Program-made: the position numbers and the translations under genes
In this document: positions 24,564 through 32,223 of the stretch, one piece after another
Numbering within the stretch: the first letter of the stretch is position 1
Layout: the number at the start of each line of letters is the position of its first letter
Notes under the pieces: generated by a model
Told to the model about the DNA's origin: nothing
Databases searched by the model: none
The model's input: the letters and a program-made list of their open reading frames with translations, nothing else
DNA from: Corynebacterium aquilae DSM 44791
GTDB lineage: Bacteria; Actinomycetota; Actinomycetes; Mycobacteriales; Mycobacteriaceae
Assembly: GCF_001941445.1 (NCBI RefSeq)
Contig: NZ_CP009245.1
Span: 2,441,992-2,505,991, forward strand
Direction of reading: 5' to 3'
DNA length: 64,000 nt

Positions 24564-25928
24564 TTATTGTTCGATGGCTGCGGAGTTGGGCAGTTTGACG
24601 CTGAAGGTGGTGCCTTCGCCGGGGGCGCTGACGACGTTGACGACGCCGCCGTGGGCTTCGACGAGGGATTTGACGATGGCGAGTCCGAGTCCGGATCCGC
24701 CGCTGTTGCGGTTGCGGGAGGCGTCGGCGCGGTAGAAGCGTTCGAAGACGTGGTTGGTGTCTTGTTCGCTCATGCCGACTCCGTTGTCGGCGACGGTGAC
24801 GGTTGTGTAGTCCTCGTCTTTGCAGAGTCCGACGGTGACTTCGGCGTCGGGTCCGGCGTGGACGAGTGCGTTGTTGACGAGGTTGGTGACGACTTGGCGC
24901 AGGCGTCCTTCGTCGCCGAGGACGACGGGGATTTCGTCGCAGTCGGAGTGGACTTTGATGATGCGGTCGGGATGGGCGACGCGCAGGCTGGTGGCGACGG
25001 AGACGGCGACGTCGAGCAGATCGACGGGTTGGGCGGCGAGTTTGTTGCCTTCGGCGCGGGTGAGGGCGAGGAGGTCTTCGACGAGGACGCTCATGCGGTC
25101 GGCTTCGTCTTCGATGCGGGTGAGGACGTAGTCGGCGTCGGGGGCTGCCCCGCTGCGGTAGAGTTCGGCGAATCCGCGCACGCTGGTCAGCGGGGTGCGT
25201 AGTTCGTGGGAGGCGTCGCCGACGAAGCGGCGCATTTGTTCTTCTTTTTCGCCCGATTCGACGATGGATTGTTGCAGCCGGGCGAGCATGATGTTGAGCG
25301 CTTCGGACAGCTGCCCCACTTCGGTGCCGGCGGGCCAGGCGGGCACGCGCCGGTCGAGGTCGCCGGCGGAGATGCGTTTGGCGACTTCTTCGACGGTGCG
25401 GAGGGGTTTGAGGCTGCGGCGGATGACGACGAAACCGACGATGGCGAGCAGGATCAGCACGATGGTGCCGATGATCCATTGCACGAGGGCTAGTCGGGCC
25501 AGCAGGTGGTTTTCGTTGGCGGTGTCGCGGCCGACGATGGTGGTGGCGTCTTTGTCGGCGACGGCGATGACGCGCCAGGGTTCGGCGCTGGCGGAGCCTT
25601 CGGCGGCGGGCACGGTCACGGGTTCGGCGTCGACGGGGAGGTTTTCGATTTTTGGCGCCGAGGAGGAGTCGTTGAGGATGAGGGTGGTGCCGTCGGGCAT
25701 GATTTTTGCGACGAAGAAGGAGGACGGCGGCCGGGGGGTGTTTTGGGAGAAGAAGTCACCGCGGCGCGCCCAACCGTTGGCGGCGTCGAGGAGTTCTTCG
25801 TCGACCCGGCTGTAGACGAAGTCGCGCATGATGCCGTCGACGGCGACGCTGGCGGCTCCCATACCAACGCCGGAGAGCACCACTACCACGACGAGCAGTA
25901 GGGTGCGCAGCGGCAGGTGACGCATCAT
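24564..25928 (-). CDS. phoS: Sensor histidine kinase (PhoS/PhoR-type)
   Basis: 454 residues: helix 1 (about 7-30), an extracytoplasmic sensor of ~130 residues, helix 2 (about 168-190), HAMP (RRSLKPLRTVEEVAKRISAGDL), HisKA with the phospho-His in DASHELRTPLTSV near residue 240, and HATPase with LVNNALVHA (N box), VADNGVGM (G1) and GGSGLGLAIVKSLVEAHGG (G2). It overlaps the response-regulator stop by 4 nt (ATGA). The partner strongly resembles M. tuberculosis PhoP, so this is probably the PhoR (M. tuberculosis) or PhoS (C. glutamicum) counterpart, which in C. glutamicum responds to phosphate limitation. The signal here is not shown by the sequence. Confidence 0.88.
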   Translation of the reverse strand: MMRHLPLRTLLLVVVVVLSGVGMGAASVAVDGIMRDFVYSRVDEELLDAANGWARRGDFFSQNTPRPPSSFFVAKIMPDGTTLILNDSSSAPKIENLPVDAEPVTVPAAEGSASAEPWRVIAVADKDATTIVGRDTANENHLLARLALVQWIIGTIVLILLAIVGFVVIRRSLKPLRTVEEVAKRISAGDLDRRVPAWPAGTEVGQLSEALNIMLARLQQSIVESGEKEEQMRRFVGDASHELRTPLTSVRGFAELYRSGAAPDADYVLTRIEDEADRMSVLVEDLLALTRAEGNKLAAQPVDLLDVAVSVATSLRVAHPDRIIKVHSDCDEIPVVLGDEGRLRQVVTNLVNNALVHAGPDAEVTVGLCKDEDYTTVTVADNGVGMSEQDTNHVFERFYRADASRNRNSGGSGLGLAIVKSLVEAHGGVVNVVSAPGEGTTFSVKLPNSAAIEQ

Positions 25929-26623
25929 GAACGGGGCTTACGCAGCACGTATCCCACCCCGCGGACGGTGTGGATGAGCTGGGGGTCGCTGGTGTCGATT
26001 TTGCGGCGCAGGTAGGAGATGTAGGACTCGACGACGTTGCCGTCGCCGCCGAAGTCGTAGTGCCACACGTTGTCGAGGATCTTGGCCTTGGAGAGCACCA
26101 CTTCTGCGTTGAGCATGAGGTAGCGCAGCAGGTTGAATTCGGTGGGTGATAGTTCGACGATTTCGCCGCCCTTGGTGACTTCGTGGGTTTCGTCGTTGAG
26201 GGTGAGGTCGGCATAAGACAGGGCGCTGGAGGATTCTTCCTCTTGCACGGCGCCGCGGCGCAGGATGACGCGCAGGCGGGTAATGACCTCTTCGAGGGAG
26301 AAGGGTTTGGTGACGTAGTCGTCGGCGCCGATGGTCAGGCCGTGGATGCGGTTTTCGACGGCGTCTTTGGCGGTGAGGAACAATACGGGGCCGTCGTGTC
26401 CTTCCGCGCGCAGTTTCGGCAGCAGGTCGAAGCCGTCCATGCCGGGCATCATGACGTCCAGGATGAAGGCATCGGGTTGGAATTCGCGGGCAACGCTGAG
26501 TGCTTCCATGCCGCTTTGGGCGGTGGCGACCTCGAATCCTTGGAATTTCAGGCTAACGCTCAACAGTTCAACGATGTTGGGCTCGTCGTCGACGACGAGT
26601 ACTTTGGTTCCGGCTTCGTTCAT
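25925..26623 (-). CDS. phoR: OmpR-family response regulator (PhoR of C. glutamicum / PhoP of M. tuberculosis type)
   Basis: 232 residues. The receiver domain has VVDDEPN, the phospho-acceptor Asp at about 56 (ILDVMMPGMDGF) and Lys in YVTKPFSLEEV. The winged-helix DNA-binding domain covers about 135-230 (ELSPTEFNLLRYLM, SYISYLRRKID, VRGVGYVLR). The segment PNIVELLSVSLKFQGFEV matches what I recall of mycobacterial PhoP. In C. glutamicum the regulator is called PhoR and its kinase PhoS. First gene of a two-gene operon with the kinase. Confidence 0.9.
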   Translation of the reverse strand: MNEAGTKVLVVDDEPNIVELLSVSLKFQGFEVATAQSGMEALSVAREFQPDAFILDVMMPGMDGFDLLPKLRAEGHDGPVLFLTAKDAVENRIHGLTIGADDYVTKPFSLEEVITRLRVILRRGAVQEEESSSALSYADLTLNDETHEVTKGGEIVELSPTEFNLLRYLMLNAEVVLSKAKILDNVWHYDFGGDGNVVESYISYLRRKIDTSDPQLIHTVRGVGYVLRKPRS

Positions 26624-26928
26624 GATGTGCTTCGCACCCGTTCTTTCGTTTGAAAAGTTTCCTCAATAATTTTTTCACACTTGTTCCCGCCTGGGCAGGT
26701 GTTTTGCCAGCCGGGGGTTGATGCTTGGTTCCCATTGAACCACGCGCGCGTGGGCAGGATGCTGGCTGGAATCGTAAAGCCGGCTTGGAGGATGTATTTA
26801 ACTTGCCGAAAGCGTGCAGCTTTTTGGAAGATTATCCGTTACGCTGTGCGAATTCATTGTCGACTGGTGATGTCTCGCTCGGGTGTGCGAGAACTCCACA
26901 CAGCCGTTTGCGCCGCGCCTTTTAGCCT
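26624..26928. other. Divergent intergenic region upstream of the PhoR-type regulator
   Basis: About 305 bases between the response regulator (minus) and an unrecognised plus-strand gene. The part beside the regulator is AT-rich and suits a promoter. No PhoR-type direct repeats, hairpin or RNA gene could be assigned. Confidence 0.4.
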
Positions 26929-28023
26929 GTGGGTGTATCCCAGCTTCTCCCCTTTCCCCAGGTGGTGGTCACCGTGTTGTCTTCCGACACTTTTCAAGCT
27001 TGCGCCCCACAAAATCCCCCGCGGTTTGCGTCCTTGCCGGGCGCTCAAGCGCCGGTGCCAGCCGCAAAGGGGGTGCGGGCTTTTGATCCGACAACCCTGG
27101 TGATGGCCTTGCAGGCCCTTTCCGAGCAGGCGGGGGCGCACACGATTGTGGATAGCAGCCTTTCCGGCCGGTTGTCGCAGAGCTTGGGCAGCCTGGGAAC
27201 TTTGAGCATTTCCCAGGACACGGTGTCGGTGACTATCGATACCGGTGTGATGCGTTGGGCCTTTGAGCAGTGGGATCTGCCGCACGCTGACGTGTTTGAA
27301 AGCTATAGCGGCCGGGATTGCTATGGCATTGCTTTCGATTCGGGATGGTTTGTCCAGGCAGGGCTTGGCGATGTCACCCATTGCCCCATGCGCCTGCCGG
27401 GTGGAAAGGTGGTGTCGCTGTGGTGTGCGGAGTTGCCTCAGGACGTGTTTGAGAAGGTGGCTGCCGATGGGCTGCAGCTGACCCGCACGTGTCAGTCGTT
27501 GATGGCTGATTGCTTGAGTGCTGCTGAGTCTGGCGCGCGTCGGGATGTTGATGGGGTGTTGATGTTGCCGGCAGTCGATGTTCGCTTTGCTCATGGCTGG
27601 CTGCAGCCGAGTTTCGTGCATGTGGACTGCGGGTTGCCTTTACAGGTGTCTCAAAGGTTTTGCTTTGCGATCTGTGAGCAGGGCGCGCGCTGCATGGTGG
27701 AAACCTTCGCGGAGATCACCGGGGCGCCGGGTTCACTGCCGGAGGTGGTGGATAAGTTTTTTGGTGCTGCTGGCCCGGTGGTGATGTGGTTTAGCGAGGA
27801 TGCGTTGACGATTGGGGCGGCGCAGGCCGGCCAGGTGGTGCCGTTTGCGATCTATGCGGTCACTGCCGAGGGGTTTGCGGATCCGGATCATGATTTTGAT
27901 CTGCACCACATGAGATTTGGCCCCCGGTTTTTCCAACGCCACGCGTCGCCACCGGAATCTTTGCTCAGCTCAGCTGGGCCAGGTGGGACGCGAAGCGATC
28001 CTGGCCGCACATCCGACAGATAA
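26929..28023 (+). CDS. Protein of unknown function, 364 aa
   Basis: The frame is open for 364 codons from a GTG at 26929. The true start may be later, because the first ~45 residues are Pro/Ala-rich and unlike the rest. No signal peptide or membrane helix is evident. The middle carries several Cys and Trp residues (ESYSGRDCYGIAFDSGWF, VSLWCAELPQDVF). I do not recognise the family. A segment near residue 52 (FDPTTLVMALQALSEQAGAH) faintly recalls the first helices of serpins, but no reactive-loop hinge was found, so I do not call it one. Codon use fits coding DNA. It stands alone between the divergent two-component operon and a convergent membrane-protein gene. Confidence 0.6.
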   Translation: MGVSQLLPFPQVVVTVLSSDTFQACAPQNPPRFASLPGAQAPVPAAKGVRAFDPTTLVMALQALSEQAGAHTIVDSSLSGRLSQSLGSLGTLSISQDTVSVTIDTGVMRWAFEQWDLPHADVFESYSGRDCYGIAFDSGWFVQAGLGDVTHCPMRLPGGKVVSLWCAELPQDVFEKVAADGLQLTRTCQSLMADCLSAAESGARRDVDGVLMLPAVDVRFAHGWLQPSFVHVDCGLPLQVSQRFCFAICEQGARCMVETFAEITGAPGSLPEVVDKFFGAAGPVVMWFSEDALTIGAAQAGQVVPFAIYAVTAEGFADPDHDFDLHHMRFGPRFFQRHASPPESLLSSAGPGGTRSDPGRTSDR

Positions 28024-28198
28024 CCCCACTTAGGGCTTTGCCGTGGTGTGCTGCAGTTTGCTGTGGTTAGCCGTGGAGGGCCGGAGCTTTTTCGGCCCCT
28101 GTGTGGGCTGTGGCAGTTATGGGGTTGGCCCTTGTGGGTGAGGTGCGTCGGCTTCGGCACGGCCGGGGTGTGCCCGCGATGTGGGTGTGCGGGTGTAT

Positions 28199-29581
28199 TT
28201 AGGTGGTGGTGTGGCCGAGGTGGCGGCTGACGACGCCACTGCGGCGGCGGACCGCAAAGACCCATTCACGCACGCTGGTAGCTGACAGGCTCATCACGAC
28301 CAGGAGAGATAGGGCAACGTCGAAGGTGTCGGCCAGGGCGAAGTGGTCGCTGCTGGTGAGCACTCCGAGTTCGGCCAGTCCGGTGCCGGTGGCCAGGACC
28401 AGTAGTGCCAGGCGGGCCCAGCGGAATTTTTTCACGGTCGCGACGAACAGTAGTAGTTCGACCAGTGACAGGACGCCCAGGCCGAGTCCGTAGGAGACGA
28501 GTTGTTCGCTATCTTGACCCCAAAGGTGGGGAAAGAGGCTGGGCAGGATGGTGAGTGCGAGGGCGCCGATGGCTTTAAAAGCGATGACGATGCCGGCGAT
28601 GGTGAGTTGTTTGGGGAGGAATTCTTTGTCCAACAATTCGGCGTCACCACCGATGAGGGTGGATTTGTGGGCGCTGATGTCGACCCCGGCGGCCTTTGCG
28701 CGGGCGCCGGCGCCCTCAACCTGCACGACGGGCATGGTGCCGTCGGTGCGTACCGCGTCACCGCCGCCGTTTTTGTCGTGGTAGGCCACGGAGAAGTCTT
28801 CGATCACATCGACGGTGATGTCCGGATCGGCGTAGCGCAACGTGTCGATGATGTAGTCGCGTTCGGCGTCGATGTTGGCATCAATTTTGTGGGTGATTTG
28901 GAAGGTGAGGCTGGAAAAACCCACGGAGCGGTCGAAGGTGCCGGCAGCCAACCAATCCACCGCGTGCCCGCCGGGCAGCATCCAGCCTTCCGGCACCCGC
29001 CAAAACCGCACGTGGTGGCGTTGGGCGGCGGAGCCGTCGACTTCCTGTTGGAAGGCGAAGTCCTGCTTGCGTCCGAAGACGAACAGGCTGGACACCGGTG
29101 CTTGCGGGTAGGAGGTGCGCAGCACGGAGCTTTTGATAATGCCCAGGGAGGAGCGCAGCGTGATGGGGTCGGCCATCACCCACCCGGCGCGCCGCATGGC
29201 GGCCTGGATGTCGCTGTCTGTGCCGACGATGGCGAGGTTGATGGGATCGCCTAGCAGCCCGTCGGAGGTTTTTGAGCGGCTCATGAAGTAGTCCGGCACG
29301 TAGATGGTGGTGAGCAGTTGGTGCAGGCGGGGTAGCGCAACATAGGTGAGCACGGCCCAGAAGCCGATGAGGGCGACGATGGCGTGCCACTCTAAAGTGA
29401 GCCCGGACAGGAGCAGGAGCAGGGCGAACCAGAAGGTCATCACGAGTCCTGCGATGACGAAGAAGCCGTCGATCAGGCTGTAGAGCCGTCCGATGGGGAG
29501 TGCTTGGGGTTGGGGGAGTTTTTTGTACGTCGGCGGGCTGGTGGGGATGGGGTAGGTGTTGTTGGGCTTAGGCGTGCTCAT
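28199..29581 (-). CDS. LssY_C-domain membrane protein
   Basis: 460 residues. Two helices lie near residues 35-95 (FVIAGLVMTFWFALLLLLSG, IGFWAVLTYVALP). The central ~200-residue extramembrane domain has LssY C-terminal (PF14067) features: DPINLAIVGTDSDIQAAMRR, GWVMADPITLRSS, SSLFVFGRKQDFAFQQEV and HHVRFWRV. Three to four more helices end the protein. LssY was first noted in a Legionella secretion locus, but the domain is common and its activity is not established. It is a single gene that converges on the unknown 364-residue protein. Confidence 0.75.
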   Translation of the reverse strand: MSTPKPNNTYPIPTSPPTYKKLPQPQALPIGRLYSLIDGFFVIAGLVMTFWFALLLLLSGLTLEWHAIVALIGFWAVLTYVALPRLHQLLTTIYVPDYFMSRSKTSDGLLGDPINLAIVGTDSDIQAAMRRAGWVMADPITLRSSLGIIKSSVLRTSYPQAPVSSLFVFGRKQDFAFQQEVDGSAAQRHHVRFWRVPEGWMLPGGHAVDWLAAGTFDRSVGFSSLTFQITHKIDANIDAERDYIIDTLRYADPDITVDVIEDFSVAYHDKNGGGDAVRTDGTMPVVQVEGAGARAKAAGVDISAHKSTLIGGDAELLDKEFLPKQLTIAGIVIAFKAIGALALTILPSLFPHLWGQDSEQLVSYGLGLGVLSLVELLLFVATVKKFRWARLALLVLATGTGLAELGVLTSSDHFALADTFDVALSLLVVMSLSATSVREWVFAVRRRSGVVSRHLGHTTT

Positions 29582-29828
29582 GGGGTGCTCACTGGGGCGT
29601 TAGGTGTCCTGCTGGTGGTGGTTTTACCCTAGCGCGAATCCGCGCCGGCGCTGAGTGCCAGCGCGCAAGCGCTGGTGCTCCCCTTATCCCCCGCCTGGTT
29701 TTTTGCTGCCTTTGGGCCGCTGGCGGCTGGGCGCGTTTGGGCTCACTCCGCTTGGGTGGCGGGCGGTGTTGTGAGCTGTTTGGGGTGTGTAATGGGGCGC
29801 GCGGCGGGGTGTTTTTGGGGGCCGCAGG

Positions 29829-30248
29829 TTAGTAGCGTTTGGCGTAGTACCTGGTTGCTAGGTAGAACACTGCGATTTTGATCAGCAGGAAGATTTCGAA
29901 GGCGAGGACGGCAAGCCCCCAGGTGTGTTTTTCGGGGTTGACGAGTACGTAGCCCCAGATTGCGATGATGCCGGCCCAGAGGTCGATGTGCATGGTCAGT
30001 GCCAGGGCTTTGGTGGCGATGTTGCGGTCGCGTTCGTCGACCGCTTCGAACATGGCGATGCGCCACACGTCGCTGCTGGTGTCTTTTTTGGCGTGGATGA
30101 CCATTGCGAAGCTGATGGCTGTGCCGATGAGCATGGCGGTAAAGAGGGTCCAGCGTCCCTGGATGAGGAGCACCACCATGACGATGGCGAACAGGCTGAA
30201 GCCGGCGATGTTAGTGGGGGACATGGTGGTTTTGTTAAACCTCGACAT
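29829..30248 (-). CDS. Small membrane protein paired with XRE regulator
   Basis: 139 residues from the ATG at 30248, which has GGAGG 9 nt upstream and overlaps the regulator gene by 14 nt. Four hydrophobic helices at about 13-30, 34-50, 82-102 and 108-130. A charged cytosolic stretch (EAVDERDRNIATKALAL) lies between helices 2 and 3. This arrangement recalls the small membrane proteins often encoded right after short Cro/CI-type regulators. No enzymatic motif was found. Confidence 0.75.
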   Translation of the reverse strand: MSRFNKTTMSPTNIAGFSLFAIVMVVLLIQGRWTLFTAMLIGTAISFAMVIHAKKDTSSDVWRIAMFEAVDERDRNIATKALALTMHIDLWAGIIAIWGYVLVNPEKHTWGLAVLAFEIFLLIKIAVFYLATRYYAKRY

Positions 30249-30429
30249 CGAAGAGTTCCTCCACGGTGGTGTTGAAAAATCGTGCGAGCGCCACGGCGAG
30301 ACGCAGGGAGGGGTCGTAGCGGCCGGCTTCTAGGGAGTTGATGGTTTGGCGCGAGACCCCGACGGCCTTTCCTAGTTTTTCCTGCGACACCCCCATCTGG
30401 GTGCGCAGTTGACGTACTCGACTGTCCAT
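30235..30429 (-). CDS. Short Cro/CI (XRE) family transcriptional regulator
   Basis: 64 residues, essentially a single helix-turn-helix domain: MDSRVRQLRTQMGVSQEKLG, then VGVSRQTINSLEAGRYDPS as the recognition helix, ending LFDVEV. This minimal type commonly represses its own operon together with a membrane-protein partner. The palindrome just upstream (30431-30448) is a likely operator that also faces the divergent ABC exporter genes. Confidence 0.9.
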   Translation of the reverse strand: MDSRVRQLRTQMGVSQEKLGKAVGVSRQTINSLEAGRYDPSLRLAVALARFFNTTVEELFDVEV

Positions 30430-30430
30430 A

Positions 30431-30448
30431 TGTCAAAAGTACTTGACA
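30431..30448. promoter_or_regulatory. Inverted repeat, possible operator of the XRE regulator
   Basis: TGTCAA-N6-TTGACA is an exact 6-bp inverted repeat. Its right arm is also a consensus -35 hexamer (TTGACA, 30443-30448) facing the ABC exporter, and the left arm is the mirror -35 facing the regulator. Further GTCAA copies occur at about 30461 and 30479. This suggests control of both divergent units. Confidence 0.55.
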
Positions 30449-30526
30449 CTTTTTGGGGCGGTCAAATACGGTGGCATGTCAAGCTAGCTTTCCACTTTAG
30501 TTGTTCCAGCGAAGGGAAAAGCCCCC

Positions 30527-31414
30527 ATGCCACCTAAAAAAATCATCCAGGTCACCAACCTGACCTGCGCTTACGGCGACTTCATCGCGGTTGACCAGCT
30601 CAGCTTCCACGTCAACCAGGGCGAAATCTACGCCCTGCTCGGCACCAACGGCGCGGGAAAGACCACCACCTTGGAAACCCTCGAAGGCCATCGCGCCCCG
30701 ACCCGTGGCGAGGTCACCATCTTCGACGAAGCCCCCGGCAGCCTAAGCGCACGGCGCCGGACGGGAACGATGCTGCAAGAATCGGGCTTTGCCGGCGAGC
30801 TCACGGTGAAGGAAACCGTGGCCCTGATGGGAAAACTGTCCGGCCGCCACGACGACGTCGAAGCGGTGGTGGAAAAATCTCTTCTCGGCCACAAGATGAA
30901 CACGAAGGTCGCGCAGCTTTCGGGTGGTGAAAAACGCCGGCTGGACTTCGCCACCGCCATTTTCGGTTCCCCGGAGCTGATCTTTCTCGACGAACCCACC
31001 AACGCGCTGGATCCGGAATCCCGCGCAGCGCTGTGGCAGACCGTCATGGAGCTCAATCAGCAGGGATCCACCATCGTGCTGACCACGCACTACCTGGAAG
31101 AAGCCGAAGCACACGCCGACCGCATTGGGCTGATCCACGCCGGCAGGCTCGCGCACGAGGGAACGTTGGCGGAACTCATCGCGCAGTTCCCCGCTTCCAT
31201 CAGCCTGGAGGCCGCACCACAGGTGGTTTTCCCCGAGCGTTTCGGCTTTGAGCGCAACGGCACCCGCTGGGTCGCCGCCGTTGACGACCTCCAAACTCGC
31301 CTCTATGAGGTCCTGCTGTGGGCGGAGAACAACAACGTCCCCCTCACGCAGATCAAGGCACAACCATCCACCCTCAACGATGTTTTCCACACCCTCGCCC
31401 AGGAGCGCTCATGA
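30527..31414 (+). CDS. ABC transporter ATP-binding protein
   Basis: 295 residues. Walker A GTNGAGKTTTLETLEG near residue 38, signature LSGGEKRRLDFA near 128, Walker B LIFLDEPTNALDP near 150, and the H-loop in TTHYLEE. The ~80-residue C-terminal extension ending LNDVFHTLAQERS is typical of drug or multi-solute export ATPases (DrrA/CcmA type). It overlaps the permease gene as ATGA, so the two form one exporter. It is divergent from the XRE regulator and shares its probable operator region. Confidence 0.93.
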   Translation: MPPKKIIQVTNLTCAYGDFIAVDQLSFHVNQGEIYALLGTNGAGKTTTLETLEGHRAPTRGEVTIFDEAPGSLSARRRTGTMLQESGFAGELTVKETVALMGKLSGRHDDVEAVVEKSLLGHKMNTKVAQLSGGEKRRLDFATAIFGSPELIFLDEPTNALDPESRAALWQTVMELNQQGSTIVLTTHYLEEAEAHADRIGLIHAGRLAHEGTLAELIAQFPASISLEAAPQVVFPERFGFERNGTRWVAAVDDLQTRLYEVLLWAENNNVPLTQIKAQPSTLNDVFHTLAQERS

Positions 31415-32118
31415 TTACCATCGCCCGCAACGAGTTCATCATGCTGTTTCGTAACCGCCTCGTCGCGGTCTCCGCAGTCGTCGTCCCCGTCGTGTTCGCC
31501 GTCTTGCTGGTCTGGAAGCGCGACAACTTCGGCGGGGCCGGCGCCGCCGCCACCCTGCAAATCATCACCATGTCCGCCCTTGGCGTCTACATCACCGCCA
31601 CCACTACATTGGCGGCACGCCGGCAGAACAATTTCCTCAAGAAGTTGCGCACCACCACCGCCTCCCCCTGGGACATCTTGGGCGGCATTTTGCTTCCCCT
31701 GGCCGTCCTCAACGTGGTGCAGTTGGCCGTCATCGTGGGCGTTTTGGCCGCAATCGATCAGCCGCCAGCCAACGCCGCACTCGTGGTCCTGGGGGTTGTT
31801 GGCGTCGAAGCCCTGTTCATCGCTTTCGCACTAGCCACCTCCTGCTACACCAACTCCCCCGAGCACGCACAAGTCACCACGATGCCTTTATTCTTCGTAG
31901 CCTTCGGTGTGGCCTTTTGGATCGTGCTGACCGGAACCGGCGAACACGAGATGATCAAAAGAATCCTGCCGGGCGGGGGTACAGCGGAGCTCATCCTGGC
32001 CGGGTGGAATGGTGCCGACACCATTGAAGCCATCAGGATGATCGGGGCTACGGTCATGTGGATCTGCGTGGCAGCCATCTACGCCCGCAAGGGCTTTCGC
32101 TGGGAATCCCGCGCATAA
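31411..32118 (+). CDS. ABC-2 type transporter permease
   Basis: 235 residues from the ATG at 31411, which overlaps the ATPase stop. Six hydrophobic segments: one after the N-terminal cytosolic helix (ITIARNEFIMLFRNRL), then VVVPVVFAVLLVW, ITMSALGVYITATTTLAA, ILLPLAVLNVVQLAVIVG, ALVVLGVVGVEALFIAFALA, and later ones. The layout matches ABC-2 exporters, where two permeases pair with two ATPases. The substrate is unknown. Confidence 0.88.
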   Translation: MITIARNEFIMLFRNRLVAVSAVVVPVVFAVLLVWKRDNFGGAGAAATLQIITMSALGVYITATTTLAARRQNNFLKKLRTTTASPWDILGGILLPLAVLNVVQLAVIVGVLAAIDQPPANAALVVLGVVGVEALFIAFALATSCYTNSPEHAQVTTMPLFFVAFGVAFWIVLTGTGEHEMIKRILPGGGTAELILAGWNGADTIEAIRMIGATVMWICVAAIYARKGFRWESRA

Positions 32119-32157
32119 CCACCGCGCGGGTAGAGAACCCCACCAGAAGAAGAAAAA

Positions 32158-32187
32158 TGTCCCACCGGCCGCCTGGCCGGTGGGACA
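32158..32187 (-). terminator. Terminator of the pyruvate:quinone oxidoreductase gene
   Basis: Perfect 13-bp stem TGTCCCACCGGCC / GGCCGGTGGGACA with a GCCT loop. On the minus strand it is followed by TTTTTCTTCTTC. It lies 37 nt past the stop at 32224 and may also slow transcription from the convergent ABC exporter genes. Confidence 0.9.
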
Positions 32188-32223
32188 TCCTCGGAGCAAC
32201 TAGGCTGCAGTCACCTGTTGCCC

